Shown here in pieces: positions 11,361-23,797 of a stretch of DNA of 64,000 nt. Source of the stretch: Silene latifolia. Taxonomy: Eukaryota > Streptophyta > Magnoliopsida > Caryophyllales > Caryophyllaceae. The notes under the pieces were generated by a model, which saw only the letters and a list, made by a program, of their open reading frames with translations, was not told where the DNA came from and made no database searches. Both the position numbers and the translations under genes were made by a program. Where the stretch lies: contig NC_133538.1 of assembly GCF_048544455.1 (NCBI RefSeq), positions 38,172,969 through 38,236,968 of the forward strand. Direction: 5' to 3'. The number at the start of each line of letters is the position of its first letter. Within the stretch, counting starts at the first letter, position 1.

Positions 11361-13095
11361 TGATGTGATCAATATTTGAGCATATTTAGTGTCCGAATTA
11401 GCCTCGTTTTTATACTTTTTAGTGCATATTTGGGTCATTTACTATCTTTAGTCCTTTGTTTTGCATATTTTTTGAGGTTTTGTTTCCTTGGTAGGAGAGG
11501 AGTGCAAACCTTGCATTTTCATGGCAAAATAGAGCTAAATTGATCGAATCTAATGACCAAGCATCAAAGAGAAGACAAGACTAGAAGGCCTTTGTACATA
11601 ATGTAGTAGATGGGCAATGATGAAGAAGATCCTTGCATCCCCGACAAAATCCCGGAGGATTGTTGGAAGAAGAAAAGAAGAAAAGAAGAAATGGCAAGCT
11701 GAACCAAGGTCCGAGCGTCTCACCTATCGGGACGCCCGTCCAGAAGCCCCACAGGCCGCTCGTCCAAGCTGCCAGGCCGCTCGTCCAACACCTATACAAT
11801 CCGCTCGTCCCGACCTTTTGGACGCTCGGATTGTCCTCCAGAGCAACACGTCCCCTTCTTTCTTCATTCGAGATGCGCATATTTTTGAAAGACTAGCTAA
11901 AAGGAGACCCGCATCTTTTCTTGAGAGGAGCGATTCCTCAAGGACTTAATCGTGATTTAAGCCCTTAGTAACCCTAATTTGTTCACCTAATCCCCACTAT
12001 AAATACCCCATTAGTCTAATTAGATTATCATATTCTTCTTATCAATTTTTAGTGTAGTTTATATTATTCTAATCTCTCTTTAATCTTATAATCAACTTCT
12101 AATCAAGTCTTAATACAAATCTCATTTCCTTAATTTCTCTATTGTTCATCTTTTATTTTGGGTAATTGAAGATTATTTGGGTTTATTGGGAGATTGACAA
12201 CCTTCCATCAATCATCAAGTACTTCTATTATTCTTTGCATTATTATTTTGGAATCATCATTAGGCATAATTCTCTTAATCCTTTTTTAATTATTGTTAAT
12301 CATCTTCATTTATTCATCATGTTTTGCTTTGTTAATATGACTGACAACCTTGTTAACATGTTAAACTTGATAATGAGTGAGTAGTTTCCTTAACTAGGGT
12401 TAATGGGGAAATAGGGAAAACCAACACGGGGGATGATTGATACTTAATTTAATATGTTCACATAATTTATTTGCTTGCTTGTTGTGATCTCAACTTATGC
12501 ACATGTTATGTTTGATGAAATGCGAGCCTATGAATCCTTGCATTTTTTACCCATCACTTACCTTTCCAATGAGACTTGTAAGACATAAACCAACTCGAGT
12601 CTCATTAGACCATGCATATAGTTGAGTAGGGAGGATTAAGTCGACTTGTAGGTGTTGTACAATCTAATCGATTTGGCTCCGGGACCCAAACCTTCCTAGG
12701 ATTGTAAGATATAAACCAACTCGATCCTATCACAAAAATAATTGCTTGCTTATAATTTGAGAATATGTTTGTATGATCAATTCCCATGAATACCCTATGA
12801 ACCCATGACACTCTAGTGCTTTTAATCAATTGTTTACATCTCATTTTAGTCATCTTACTTGTTTACTTTTATTGTTATTTATTTTAGTGATCTTCATATC
12901 TCAACCCAAATTGTGACACCCCTAGACACCACTACTTGCAATCGAAAATCCTACATCAATACCCGTCCCTTGGGATACGACCTTTACTTGCCTCTTTACT
13001 AGTAGTAGAGTTGTTTGTGAAGTTATAAATATTGTTTTGGTCTATGTGCTCCTAACGACAAGTAACCGAAATCCAAGCTCAAAGCGGACCGACCA
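11361..13095 (+). repeat. Athila 5' LTR
   Basis: 1735 bp, starting TGATGTGATCAATATTTGAG and ending GGACCGACCA. The same length and sequence, with scattered substitutions, recurs at 20478-22212. It carries a cluster of CGAGCGTC/GACGCTCG-type words at 11715-11835 and a TATA box at 11998. Confidence 0.93.
11998..12006 (+). promoter_or_regulatory. TATA box in Athila 5' LTR
   Basis: CTATAAATA followed by CCCC. The homologous site in the 3' LTR is at 21114-21122. Confidence 0.6.
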
Positions 13096-13099
13096 AAAA

Positions 13100-13117
13100 T
13101 GGCGCCGTTGCCGGGGA
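13100..13117 (+). other. Primer binding site
   Basis: TGGCGCCGTTGCCGGGGA lies 4 bases after the 5' LTR. This is the PBS I know from Athila-type elements, complementary to the 3' end of tRNA-Asp. Confidence 0.85.
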
Positions 13118-13207
13118 CGGTGTTAACTTGATTTGATTTTCTTTGATTGTTATTAGTTGTGTCTTTCTTTGCCTTGGGGAAGTAAAACTCCTCAAGGTTT
13201 ATTCTAA

Positions 13208-14725
13208 TTGTTTTCGAGTTGTTTGATATTTTGCATGTCTAGAAGATCACAAGGTAACTTGTTACCCCTTGATCACGAAATTGAAAGGACTTTGACAACC
13301 AATAGAAGAATCGCTAGAAATATTTTGAGAGGTATTGGTGAGGTTGTAGATATTCAACCAAATATTATTGAGTTCATCAACCCTTTTGCAAGAGAAGGTG
13401 AGGAGAACCCAACACAAAATCAACCACACAATCACCCCACAATGCCTAAGTTTTCATCACATTCCGTACCAACCGAGGAGAACCTACCCAATGGTACTCC
13501 CACACCACAACACTTAACCGGAAATTTTGTTGCAAAATCCGCATTTATCCAATTAGTCGAAAGAAGCCAATTTGGGGGGATGCCTAGTGAAGACCCTCAT
13601 TCCCACATGGAGACTTTTTGTGACTATTGTGATGCAATTTCACAAACCGGAGTGACTCAAGACCAAATTCGATGGGTCTTATTTCCTTTTTCTCTAATTG
13701 GTACCGCGAAACAATGGTTGAAGAGCCTTGATAAGGCTATTCTTGGAATTGACTCTTGGAAGAAGTTGGCTCTAACTTTCTAGAAAAAATTATACCCTCC
13801 GGAAAAGACTAACATGCTAAGAGCTCAAATTACGGGTTTTACGCAAAGGGACGAAGAATCTTTGTATGAAGCTTGGGAGCGATTCAAAGGAACTTGTCGC
13901 TCATGTCCTCATCATGGACTTAGGAAGTGGTTCTTGGTACAACAATTTTAGAATGGTCTTTATGAAGACTCAAGAAACATTCTCAACATGGGATCAAATG
14001 GTATGTTCACCGAAATTGACGATAATCAAACTTGGAACAAGATTGAGGAAATAGCGGTCCATAATTCACAATATAGTAGACCTCGCAAGGCTACTAGAGG
14101 AGGAAAGCATGAAGTGGACTCTATTACTCAATTGGATGCTCAACTTAGTGCTCATATTGATACCATCAACTTGAAGTTTTAGAAGGCTATGGCTAAGCTT
14201 GAAGAAGCCTCAAAATCACCAAAGCATCATGTTAATGCCATGGTGGCATCTTCATCAATCCCAAGTGGGATATATGAGAATTGTTGAACTTTGGGACATG
14301 ACCAAAGTGAATGTAGGGGAACAAATGAGCAAGTGAATGCTTTTCAAGCATACAAAAGTGGTACCCCTTATTCCAACTATTACAATAAAAATACCAAATT
14401 CCACCCAAATCTCTCATACAAAAGCCAAAATGTTCAAACCCTCAACCAACATAAACCCCACCTCCCATGAGAAACCAAAATCAAAGACCCTTTTACAACC
14501 AAAACCAAGGTTATCAAAATCAAACTCCATACAATCAATGAAATGACCAAGGTTTTGATGTGCAAAAAGCGGTCCTCCAAATGCAAAAGAATCAACAAGA
14601 ATTTTTCACTCAAATGCAAAAAGATAGCCAAGCAAAAGATATAACCATCAACAACATCCTAGCCCACACAAAAATGTTGGAAACTCAAATGACCCAACTA
14701 GCATCTTCAAGCTCTCAAAGATAAA
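13208..14725 (+). pseudogene. Athila gag, interrupted
   Basis: The first open part (13208-13783) holds a retrotransposon gag core: FGGMPSEDPHSHMETFCDYC, then QDQIRWVLFPFSLIGTAKQW and SLDKAILGIDSWKKL. A TAG near 13782 ends it, but gag homology continues (YPPEKTNMLRAQITGF, EESLYEAWERFK) and then shifts frame twice, giving DNQTWNKIEEIAVHNSQYSR and later NAFQAYKSGTPYSNYY. A likely start is the ATG at 13235 (MSRRSQGNLLPLDHEI). Asn/Gln-rich sequence follows to 14725. There are several stops, so the gene is non-functional as read. Normal product: capsid/nucleocapsid polyprotein. Confidence 0.85.
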
Positions 14726-14949
14726 AGGGGCAATTACCACCTCAAAGTAATTCCCCAAGACATGAAACGGTTAGTGCCATTCACTTGAGGAGTGGTACGA
14801 GATATGAAGGGCCAAAGAATCAAGTTGAGGATGAAGTTGTGGAAGCTAGTGACAAGGAAAGAGTTATGCAAAACTCTAAAGAAGAAGAACCCACCAATCA
14901 ATAAGTTTCAAAGAAAAGTGAATAAAAGGCCAAAGAGAAGGAGCCCATT

Positions 14950-15669
14950 GTGATTAGACTTCCATTCCCGAGTCGTCAAGCTAAGCCTAAGTTTGATGAC
15001 CAACTTGTAAAATTCATGGAAATTGTGAAGAATTTAGAAGTCTCGATTTCTTTCACGGAATTGATCAATCACGTTCCGGCTTATGCAAAGTACATGAAGG
15101 ACATCCTTACGAAGAAGAAATCAATCCGAAAGCTTGAGACTATTGCCTTCACTAAGGTGAGTAGTGTCATCCTTCATGGGAGTTCACCTACAAAACTCAA
15201 GGATCCGAGAAGTTTCTCCATTCCATGCACTATTGGCGACACTATAATCAACAAAGCTTTATGTGACCTTGGGGAAAGTGTTAGTGTCATGACATATTCG
15301 GTTAGCAAGAGGCTAGGAATGGGAGAACTCAAATGTACCAAAATCACGCTTCAAATGGCAGATAGATCGACAAAAACACCTTTAGGGGTATGGGAAGATG
15401 TTCCCGTGAGAATTGGAAAAATTTTCATCCCGGTGGATTTCGTTATTGTTGACATGGAAGAAGACTCCAACATTCTTATTATCTTAGGAAGACCTTTCTT
15501 GCACACCGCAGGAGCGGTGATCGATGTGAAGTATGGAGAACTCACCCTTGAAGTGGGATATGAAACCATCACTTTCAATCTTGACAAGACCATGAGAGCT
15601 CCCCGATTGCATGAGCCATGTTTTATGGTTGATCAATATAGCCGGAAGGATGAAAGGAAAAAGTTGTAA
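14950..15669 (+). pseudogene. Athila protease region (gag-pro junction)
   Basis: The 239-residue open frame includes FPSRQAKPKFDDQLVKFMEI, then FSIPCTIGDTIINKALCDLG and VSVMTYSVSKRLGM. This is the aspartic-protease-like segment. The usual active-site D-[LST]-G-[AS] is here CDLGES, with Glu where Ala or Ser is usual. It goes on to NILIILGRPFLHTAGAVIDV, typical of the protease/RT linker. In complete Athila elements RT follows; here the frame ends (HEPCFMVDQ...ERKKL) and no RT is found. It needs fusion to gag, and gag is broken. Confidence 0.75.
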
Positions 15670-16039
15670 TTTCAATGGAAAAAGAAGGGATGATGCTTCA
15701 TCAAAAGAACAAGGAAATAGCAACAATAGGAGCTTGAAAAGCTCACCCATGACAAGTGAAGAAGATGGCCTCATTGGCCAAAACAAGAAAGAAGGAGAGT
15801 TGTCTCTATCAACTCAAGAAATTTTTAATGATCAAGTAGACGAAGTTTGCGGTCTTTGGGATGATGAGTTTGAAGGGATATTCAATCCCTATATTGGTAA
15901 TGCTATGCACCAAGACCATCATGGAGAACAACAAGTGCAAAAATCTATTGAGAACCTTTATCATGATAATGAGCAAGCTTTCGACTACTTCTTCAAGGTG
16001 TTGAGTAACATCAACAACACCTTGAACATGCCCCCTTGA
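15611..16039 (+). pseudogene. Continuation ORF after Athila protease
   Basis: It overlaps the end of the protease frame in another phase and is rich in Asp, Glu and Asn (CGLWDDEFEGIFNPYIGNAM). In Athila elements a segment of this kind links protease to RT. Here it ends at 16039 and is followed by non-coding DNA. Confidence 0.4.
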
Positions 16040-16370
16040 CATCTCACATTGGATGAGAGTTTGGTGGAGTCCTCCCTAAACCACCATTTGTAAATACTCT
16101 AACTATCTAACTTGTATTTCAATTATTACATTGCATTTTTGTAATTTTTGGACTTATATTTTTGTGCCTTGATCAAGATATTCATCATTTTGAGAGAAGT
16201 GAGGGAGGGACTTATGATTTTATTGATGTGTAGTGCTTTACCTTAATGTGGGGATAGCAATTGCGTAGGCTATTCATGCCTTTGTAGTGCCCCTACAATG
16301 AAGAACACGAGAATTGAAGAATGAAAATGACACGGGTTACGAAGTACCCACGGATGGACCTGAATCCGAG

Positions 16371-16745
16371 TGGTCAAGGAAGAATCCGAGCGGCCAAATG
16401 GACAATCCGCTCATCCTGAAGAAACCTGAGCGTCCAAGTTACCAGACGCTCGTCTGGTAGAGCTGCAGAAATCAAAAATCTGGTCTGCCAAAGAATCCGA
16501 GCGTCTCAGCTGAGAATCCGCTCGTCTCAGTCTGGACGGTTGTCCTTCAGAAAAGACGCTCGTCTTTTTGCTGCAAAAATTTTGGAATTTTATCTGTAAA
16601 GGAATCCGAGCGTCCACCCAGAAAGACGCTCGTCCCTTCATTAAGAATCCGCTCGTCTTTCCAGAAAGACGCTCGTCCTATGGCATCTTTTCCTGAGCCA
16701 AATTTTGAGGAATCCGAGCGTCCCGACACCTGGTCCGCTCGTCCT
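16371..16745. repeat. CGAGCG/CGCTCG short-motif array
   Basis: About 14 words of the types CCGAGCGTCC, CCGCTCGTCC and GACGCTCGTC lie 15-40 bp apart in both orientations. The same words form a smaller cluster in both LTRs (11715-11835; 20825-20950). Confidence 0.8.
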
Positions 16746-17095
16746 CCACTGCATTTTCAAATATAACGGGTCTTTTAAAGCCCTCTTCTCCCATTCGTTC
16801 TCATTTCTTCAAACATACAAACACTACCCAAAACCCAAAAACCCCAAAACCCTCATCCTCTCCATCAAGAAAATCAAATTTCCTCAACCAAACTCAACCA
16901 AATCAAATCCAAACTTCCTCACAACAAAAATTAATCACTCTTTTTGCAACAACAAGTGATTCAAACACCAAAATCTTCAAACCTTTGAGTCGATTTTTAG
17001 GATACAAAGCAACATTCTTTTCATCCTAAATCGATTTGGGCATTTCTAAAAATTGAAGATTTCAATCTTTCATTGGTGAAATCAAGCAAAGGAGA

Positions 17096-18643
17096 ATGGC
17101 AAGAACTAAAGGAGGCAACAAGGCACCCCAAAAGAAGACACTTTCCAAAAGACAACTATCTCTTCAAGCAAAATAATTGTCAAAGGCATTAGTAGTCCAT
17201 GAGGCAAGGTTGGAGGTTCAACAACAAAATCCCCCTTTGGAAGCTACAACATCAACAACTCCGGTCATTGAACAATTATCCAATTATCCGGAGGTAATTT
17301 TCACTTCCGACTCTCATAGGGAGAAATTCATTCTCTTTGCTAAGAAAACCATCATGCGTACTAAGTTTATTTGTGAAGATGCATTGTCAAAGTTGGGTGT
17401 TCTTGAACAAACGAAAACCTTCTTTGAGTCTATGAGATTGGGTAAATTGTTTACAATAAAAGAATTGACATACCCCTCCCTCACCTTAGAATTTTTAAGT
17501 TCTTTGAAAGTCACAAGGGTGGAGACTCGAACCAACATCGAGTTTCGTCTTGAAAATGTTGATAGACGCATAACTTATGGCGAATTGGGTAAGATATTAG
17601 GCCTTAGTGATAACCCGAAATATACAAAGACTCCTATCAAGTATGACCCCGCTCCTCTTTGGATGGCAATTTCCGGAAAGAAATTCATACGCTTTTATGA
17701 TTGTCGTGCTCTCCTAGTCCTCCATCCGGGCATTAGAGTATGGCATAAGGTCATTGGGAATACTTTGATTGCTATAAATGGCATAAATCATCTTAGCAAA
17801 CTTGATTGTATTCTTCCCTAGTCGGCCTTGAACATTGGGAGGGAATTTACCAAGCCATACAATACTCTAAGACTTTTGGTTGAACGATGGCTTAATGTCG
17901 ATTGTGGCAAATAAGGCACCACCTTTATTGTCAATGGAGGACTAGTTACCCATTTGGCTAAGCATTTTAACCGGGATTTCAACAAAAACAACACTTATGT
18001 GCCGGTCAAAGGAGGCCATCTTATTGATATGGACACCATGATTCACAAGTTTAAGTGGATCAAGCACGACACTCTTGACAACAAATATGGGTGGTTAACA
18101 AATGAAGCTAGATCCTTCACCTTGCCTTCCAAAATTTGCCAATTGAATGTTCACCGACCGAACTACCTTCTCCCACTCTCCGAAGAGACCGAGTATATCA
18201 TTCAACAACAAAGGGGCGAAATTGCCGAGTCCTCCTCCTCCATTATCACCCCATCTTACCCATTTGAATACCACGAGTTCAAACCCAAATATGTCGAAGT
18301 GGGAAATGATTACTTGACTCTACTCATGAGGGAAATGCATAAGCAAGCTTACAATGATAGAGTGGATGCTTACAAGGCCCAATATCCGCCCCTCCTACAT
18401 CTAGTTAGGCAAGGACTTCTTGATCCGTCTTGTCCTTTGCCTAATTGGGTGGATAGGGAAGTATTCTTTCCTAGCATTCCTAATGGTGGTAGACCGGGTG
18501 GAGAGGAGATGGTTGTTGAAGAGGGTGGTGACCAAAAAGGAGAAGAAGAAGAGGTTCAAGAAGAAGAAGTCCAAGAAGAGGAAGAGGAAAGTGAGGAAGA
18601 ACAAGCAAGTGAGAGTCAGAGTGGACATGATTCCACATCTTGA
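17096..18643 (+). pseudogene. Athila ORF-1-like protein (PF03078-like), interrupted
   Basis: ATG at 17096 opens a basic leader (MARTKGGNKAPQKKTLSKRQ) that stops near 17175. The main frame then runs 17177-17821, with LTYPSLTLEFLSSLKVTRVE, RRITYGELGKILGL and PAPLWMAISGKKFI. After two stops (near 17821 and 17912) it continues to 18643 with THLAKHFNRDF, GHLIDMDTMIHKFKWI and a Glu-rich tail. FLSSL...ITYGELGKILGL is what I recall for the Athila ORF-1 family. The function of that family is unsettled. Three in-frame stops suggest decay. Confidence 0.7.
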
Positions 18644-18644
18644 G

Positions 18645-20456
18645 ATTGATGATGCCTCAAGAGAGGAAGATGATGATGATGATGATGATGATACGATGGG
18701 TGAGGATTAGAATACTTTGGAGGCTCCTACATTCTTACACCTCCCTTATGGTTTGTCTACTTCTCTTGTTTTTATTTTATCTTGATCATTTTATTGGAAT
18801 CCTAGCAACATTGGATGACTAACACCTTGGCTTCATTAAGGTGTTCTTTATCTTTATTCCCGATTTGTAAAATCCAAAATGACAATCTTTAGTTTCATGC
18901 ATTGTATTCCATGTGCATAAACTCCCCCGAAATTCTTGACATTAGAAATAATGTCTATTTTGGTTTGGGGAAGTCCATGCATATGCATTGGGAGCTAATT
19001 TAAATTATGCTCTCCACCATAACAAAAACACATGCATCATGTAGTGTAGTTTAGTATACGTTGCATTTAGTTTAGAAATCATGCATATTCATTGCATAAT
19101 TTCCATTCTAACTTGACTTTTATACAAAATCCAAAAAAATCAAAAATTTCGAAAAATCCAAAAAATTGAAAATTTTAAAATCCAAAAACAAGTTCATTTC
19201 CTTTATAGTATAGTCTTGTATATATTGTTTGTATATATTATGTTTGTTCATCCTTGTTCACATTCATTGACTACGCCACATCCGGGACATGTGGATATTG
19301 AAGACCGCATGGTATGATCTTTCCAATCTCCTTTTTTCTCTTTATGTTAATGACTATGTGGCTTTATTTTGATTTATGCGGTATAAACAATGTGAATTTA
19401 GGACTTTCATTTAGATTATTTGGCATACTAGTTGGTAGAAGCATATGCAATAGGATGTATAAATATTAGTTGCATCATGGCATATAGTTGCATTTAGGAA
19501 AAATTTTGTGAAACCGTTGATTTGGGATGCTTGACAAGTATATATAGGCCCTAGTATATGTTTTTTCTTCTTAAGACTTTGCTTGTTAGAATACTTGTAA
19601 AACACCCTAGGATGTGTCATGCTAGTATCCTTTGACCCATGGATTAAGGCCTAGTCAAGAGTACCTTGTGGTGTGATAACTCCTTGGCTACCGTTTATTC
19701 GAAGGTGACTCCTATGCTTCAAATATAAGGCACCCTCGTTACTAATTGGGGTGACTTTGAAAATGTTCAAAAGAAAATGCAAAAGTTGAAAGTTGTCAAG
19801 TATTGAAATGCCAAAAATCAAAAAGAAATGGCAAAAAGAAAGTGTTCTCAAATGTCAAATGCCACAAGAAATTGGGGGGGAAACAACAAAAGCAAACTCC
19901 CACATGAAACTCAAATACTATTGATCCCTTTATCCATCGTATTCAATTTTGTGCATGGTAGAGAGGGGACGACCCTTCTTCTTGTCTAGGCAAGAAATGG
20001 AATTCCGCGATCCTCCAATGTTTCTAACACCATAGGGAGTCTATTCTTGACAAAAGCATTTAACGATTGAGGACAAAGGTACCCTAGCTTGACACAACTT
20101 GGAGGTGATTTATTGGTATCCTTCTAGGCTTAGTAGTTTTAAGAAACCATATCTATGAAGGAGTGTGTACCCTTGAATTGCTTCCCCTTTAGATAATTTC
20201 CGCCACTTAGATGAGGAAAGTGGCTATTCTTTTTGTAGATGCATCCATTACTTGATTTTGTGTGTTTTAATGATTGGATGTGTCACCATTTTGGCAAGAC
20301 CCACCTTGCCTTGCAAGAAGGCATCCTACCTCATGGTTGTCTTGTTGTGAGTTGAAGGGGCGGAGTGAGACCCGCTAATTGTCTCATATTGGCTATATTA
20401 GTAGGATAGTTTAAATAAGGGTCCTAGTTTTGTCACCTCTTTACTCGGGATGAGCA
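18645..20456 (+). other. Athila 3' non-coding region
   Basis: AT-rich, including an A/T-rich patch of CAAAAAATC-type words at 19120-19190. No ORF with recognisable content. It leads into the polypurine tract. Confidence 0.6.
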
Positions 20457-20477
20457 AAGGTTTGGTTTGGGGATATT
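20457..20477 (+). other. Polypurine tract region
   Basis: AAAGGTTTGGTTTGGGGATA directly before the 3' LTR, the usual Athila arrangement. Confidence 0.7.
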
Positions 20478-22212
20478 TGATGTGATCAATATTTGAGCAT
20501 ATTTAGTCCCCGAATTAGCCTCGTTCATATGCTTTTTAGTGCATATTTGGGTCATTTACTATCTTTAGTCTTTTGTTTTGCATATTCTTTGAGGTTTTGT
20601 TTCCTTGGTAGGAGAGGAGTGCAAACCTTGCATTTTCATGGCAAAATAGAGCTAAATTGATCGAATCTAATGACCAAGTATAAAAGAGAAGACAAGACTA
20701 GAAGGCTTTTGTACATAATGTAGTAGATGGGCAATGATGAAGAAGTACCTTGCATCCCCGACAAAATCACGGAGGATTGTTGGAAGAAGAAAAGAAGAAA
20801 AGAAGAAATGGCAAGCTGAACCAAGGTTTGAGCGTCTCACCTATCGGGACGCCCGTCCAGAAGCCCCACAGGCCGCTCATCCAAGCTGCCAGGCCGCTCG
20901 TCCAACACATATACAATCCGCTCGTCCCGACCTTTTGGACGCTCGGATTGTCCTCCAGAGCAACACGTCCCCTTCTTTCTTCATTCGAGATGCGCATATT
21001 TTTGAAAGACTAAATAAAAGGAGACCCGCATCTTTTCTTAAGAGGAGCGATTCCTCAAGGACTTAATCGTCATTTAAGCCCTTAGTAACCCTAATTTGTG
21101 CACCTAATCCCCACTATAAATAGCCCATTAGTCTAATTAGATTATCATGTTCTTCTTATCAATCTTTAGTGTAGTTTATATTATTCTAATCTCTCTTTAA
21201 TCTTGTAATCAACTTCTAATCAAGTCTTAATACAAATCTCATTTCCTTAATTTCTCTATTGTTCATCTTTTATTTTGGGTAATTGAAGATTATTTGGGTT
21301 TATTGGGAGATTGACAACCTTCCATCAATCATCAAGTACTTCTATTATTCTTTGCATTATTATTTTGGAATCATCATTAGGTATAATTTTCTTAAGCCCT
21401 TTTAATTATTGTTAATCATCTTCATTTATTCATCATGTTTTGCTTTGTTAATATGATTGACAACCTTGTTAACATGTTAAACTTGATAATGAGTGAGTAG
21501 TTTTCTTAACTAGGGTTAATGGAGAAATAGGGGAAACCAACATGGGGGATGATTGATACTTAATTTAATATGTTCACATAATTTATTTGCTTGCTTGTTG
21601 TGATCTCAACTTATGCACATGTTATGTTTGATGAAATGCGAGCCTATGAATCTTTGTATTTTTTTACCCATCACTTACCTTTTCAATGAGACTTGTAAGA
21701 TATAAACCAACTCGAGTCTCATTAGACCATGCATATAGTTGAGTAGGGAGGATTAAGTCGACTTGTAGGTGTTGTACAATCTAATCGATTCGGCCCCGGG
21801 ACCCAAACCTTCCTAGGATTGTAAGATATAAACCAACTCGATCCTATCACAACAATAATTTCTTGCTTATAATTTGAGAATATGTTTGTATGATCAATTC
21901 CCATGAATCCCCTATGAACCCATGACACCCTAGTGCTTTTAATCAATTGTTTACATCTCATTTTAGTCATCTTGCTTGTTTACTTTTATTGTTATTTTGT
22001 TTAGTGATCTTCTTATCTCAACCCAAATTGTGACACCCCTAGACACCACTACTTGCAATCGAAAATCCTACATCAATACCCGTCCCTTGGGATCCGACCT
22101 TTACTTGCCTCTTTACTAGTAGTAAAGTTGTTTGTGAAGTTATAAATATTGTTTTGGTCTAGGTGCTCTTAACGACAAGTAACCGAAATCTAAGCTCAAA
22201 GCGGACCGACCA
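20478..22212 (+). repeat. Athila 3' LTR
   Basis: 1735 bp, same length as the 5' LTR and with the same ends. It is followed by the target duplication ATACA. Confidence 0.93.
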
Positions 22213-22615
22213 ATACACATACACTCCTTTGAATTACTAGATACTTAGCTAGTTAGATACACTCCTTTAAGTTACTAGATACATACGTGTAGTTTTCTAG
22301 ATACAATCCTTTACTTTGCTAGATACACACTTTTAGATATCTAGATACAAAATTTTACCTTACTAGATACACTTCTTTAAATCTCTAGATACACTGCTTT
22401 ACTCTTCTAGATACACTCCTTTAAATTACTAGATACACTCTTTTACCCTTCTAGATACACATATCTAGCATGCTAAATACACTCTTTTAAATTTATAGAT
22501 ATACTCTCTTACCTCGGTAGATACACATTTCTAGCATGCTAGATACACTCCTTTAAATTTCTAGATACACCCCTTTAAATTGTTAAATACATATCTTTAT
22601 CTTACGAGAAAAACT
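22213..22615. repeat. CTAGATACACTCCTTTAAAT tandem array
   Basis: About 14-16 degenerate units of 25-30 bp, each with (C/T)TAGATACA followed by a pyrimidine-rich CTCCTTTAAAT-type stretch. They belong to the host element into which the Athila inserted. Confidence 0.85.
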
Positions 22616-23560
22616 CCTTTATCAATTATGCATGTATATAATCCTAATTTAATAACACTTGCAAGTTTACTCCACAATAAATTTTGAAACCATGGATGAT
22701 TACGGGTTAACAAATTGTTAATCAACAACCGGTAATGACCCCATGACTATGAATTTATGACTGAACAATTCAGGTAATCAACAACGAGAAATCACGTTGC
22801 AGCAAATACATTCCACATTTCCGAGCATTAAATAGCTAACACATTAAAAACAAATTTTTAGGATTTATGTATCTAAGTGATGTTATGTGTGTATCTCAAA
22901 CAATATTTTACGTATCCACCTAGTACCACCCAATCATAACTATCACCACCCAACTCACCACCAGCCTCACAACCACCACGTCAATGCCACATATCGCCGG
23001 CGACTACTCCGGTGACCCAAAGACGAAATGCTGGCCATTTCATCACTTTTAGGTTGTTTACTCTCTGGCCATCACTTCTTTGACCAACACCGACATACAT
23101 GTGACACCAATCACTACTATATTTCAATTAACAATCATCCAAAATTCAAATGAGAAATACTAATTGTCGATTGGCGCCCATCAATCGATTTCATCATCGA
23201 TGATGTCAAATCCTTAATCGAACGATGACAACCGAAGCTTCATCCTTCACAAACCTTTATCACCCTCCCTTTCCACCATTAAATCGATCGAACCGCCTCA
23301 ACATAACCACCAACATCTTCACCTTTGACTATCTCAAGACGGGCGATGATGAGGACTATGCCGAAAGGAAAAGAAGAGATGAATAAGAATGGCGCCGATG
23401 ATGATGTTCTCGGAGCTACGCCGGTGAAAGCTACGTCCGCGCTCTGGCGGTAATAGAAGTGGTGGTGGTGTGGTTGAAGGGAGTTTGGTGTAGAAGGAGA
23501 GAGATGGGATTTTAATGCGTAATGTGTGGCTGCTAGGATTTAAAAGAATAATGCAATGTA
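22616..23560. other. Non-coding interior of TA-associated element
   Basis: CACCACCA-rich patch at about 22920-22985 and GCCGGCG-type words, similar in style to 3840-4000 in the sister element. No supportable gene. Confidence 0.5.
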
Positions 23561-23797
23561 ATCTGACGGTCTAGTTCGTACAGTTCTTACTGAACTTAAG
23601 TTCGTACGGGATCCCGCCCCTATATAGAGGCCGGATCCGGTGAGGCCTTTAATTATGGTGAGGCAGTCGGCCTCACCAAATTACTTCATGGTTTTGTGAA
23701 CCCTGGACTTAATTTCGTGAATCTAACACATAAACAAGTGACATTGGACGAATATTAACGTTGATAAATATATTATAATCGTATATTTATATTTGTT

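Larger units (their letters stand above)
11361..22212 (+). mobile_element. Athila-lineage Ty3/gypsy element, LTR-complete but lacking RT/RNase H/integrase
   Basis: Two 1735-bp LTRs (11361-13095, 20478-22212), TG...CA ends and a 5-bp target duplication ATACA (11356-11360, 22213-22217) define the element. A PBS follows the 5' LTR and a polypurine tract precedes the 3' LTR. The interior encodes a broken gag, a protease-like ORF and an ORF resembling the Athila ORF-1 family. No RT (YxDD), RNase H or integrase zinc finger was found in any frame. The LTRs differ at scattered sites only, so insertion is fairly recent. Mobility would need proteins supplied by a full-length relative. Confidence 0.9.
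10761..23620. mobile_element. TA-associated TIR element split by the Athila insertion
   Basis: The right end (23560-23620) abuts TATATA. On the minus strand it reads GGATCCCGTACGAACTTAAG with a second GTACGAAC further in, matching the ends of the element at 3643-5513. GATACA-type repeats occur on both sides of the Athila (about 10860-11360 and 22213-22615). Removing the Athila joins them at TCTAGATACA. The left terminus is not recognised, and 10761 is only where the LINE/Helitron sequence ends. No coding capacity seen in 22616-23560. Confidence 0.45.

Noticed and set aside
12605..12853. 82-aa minus ORF repeated at 21722-21970
   Set aside because: Present in both Athila LTRs simply because they are duplicates; antisense and without a domain.
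18401..18710. ORFs in other frames over the Glu-rich tail of the Athila ORF-1
   Set aside because: Alternate-frame readings of GAAGAAGAAGAG repeats.
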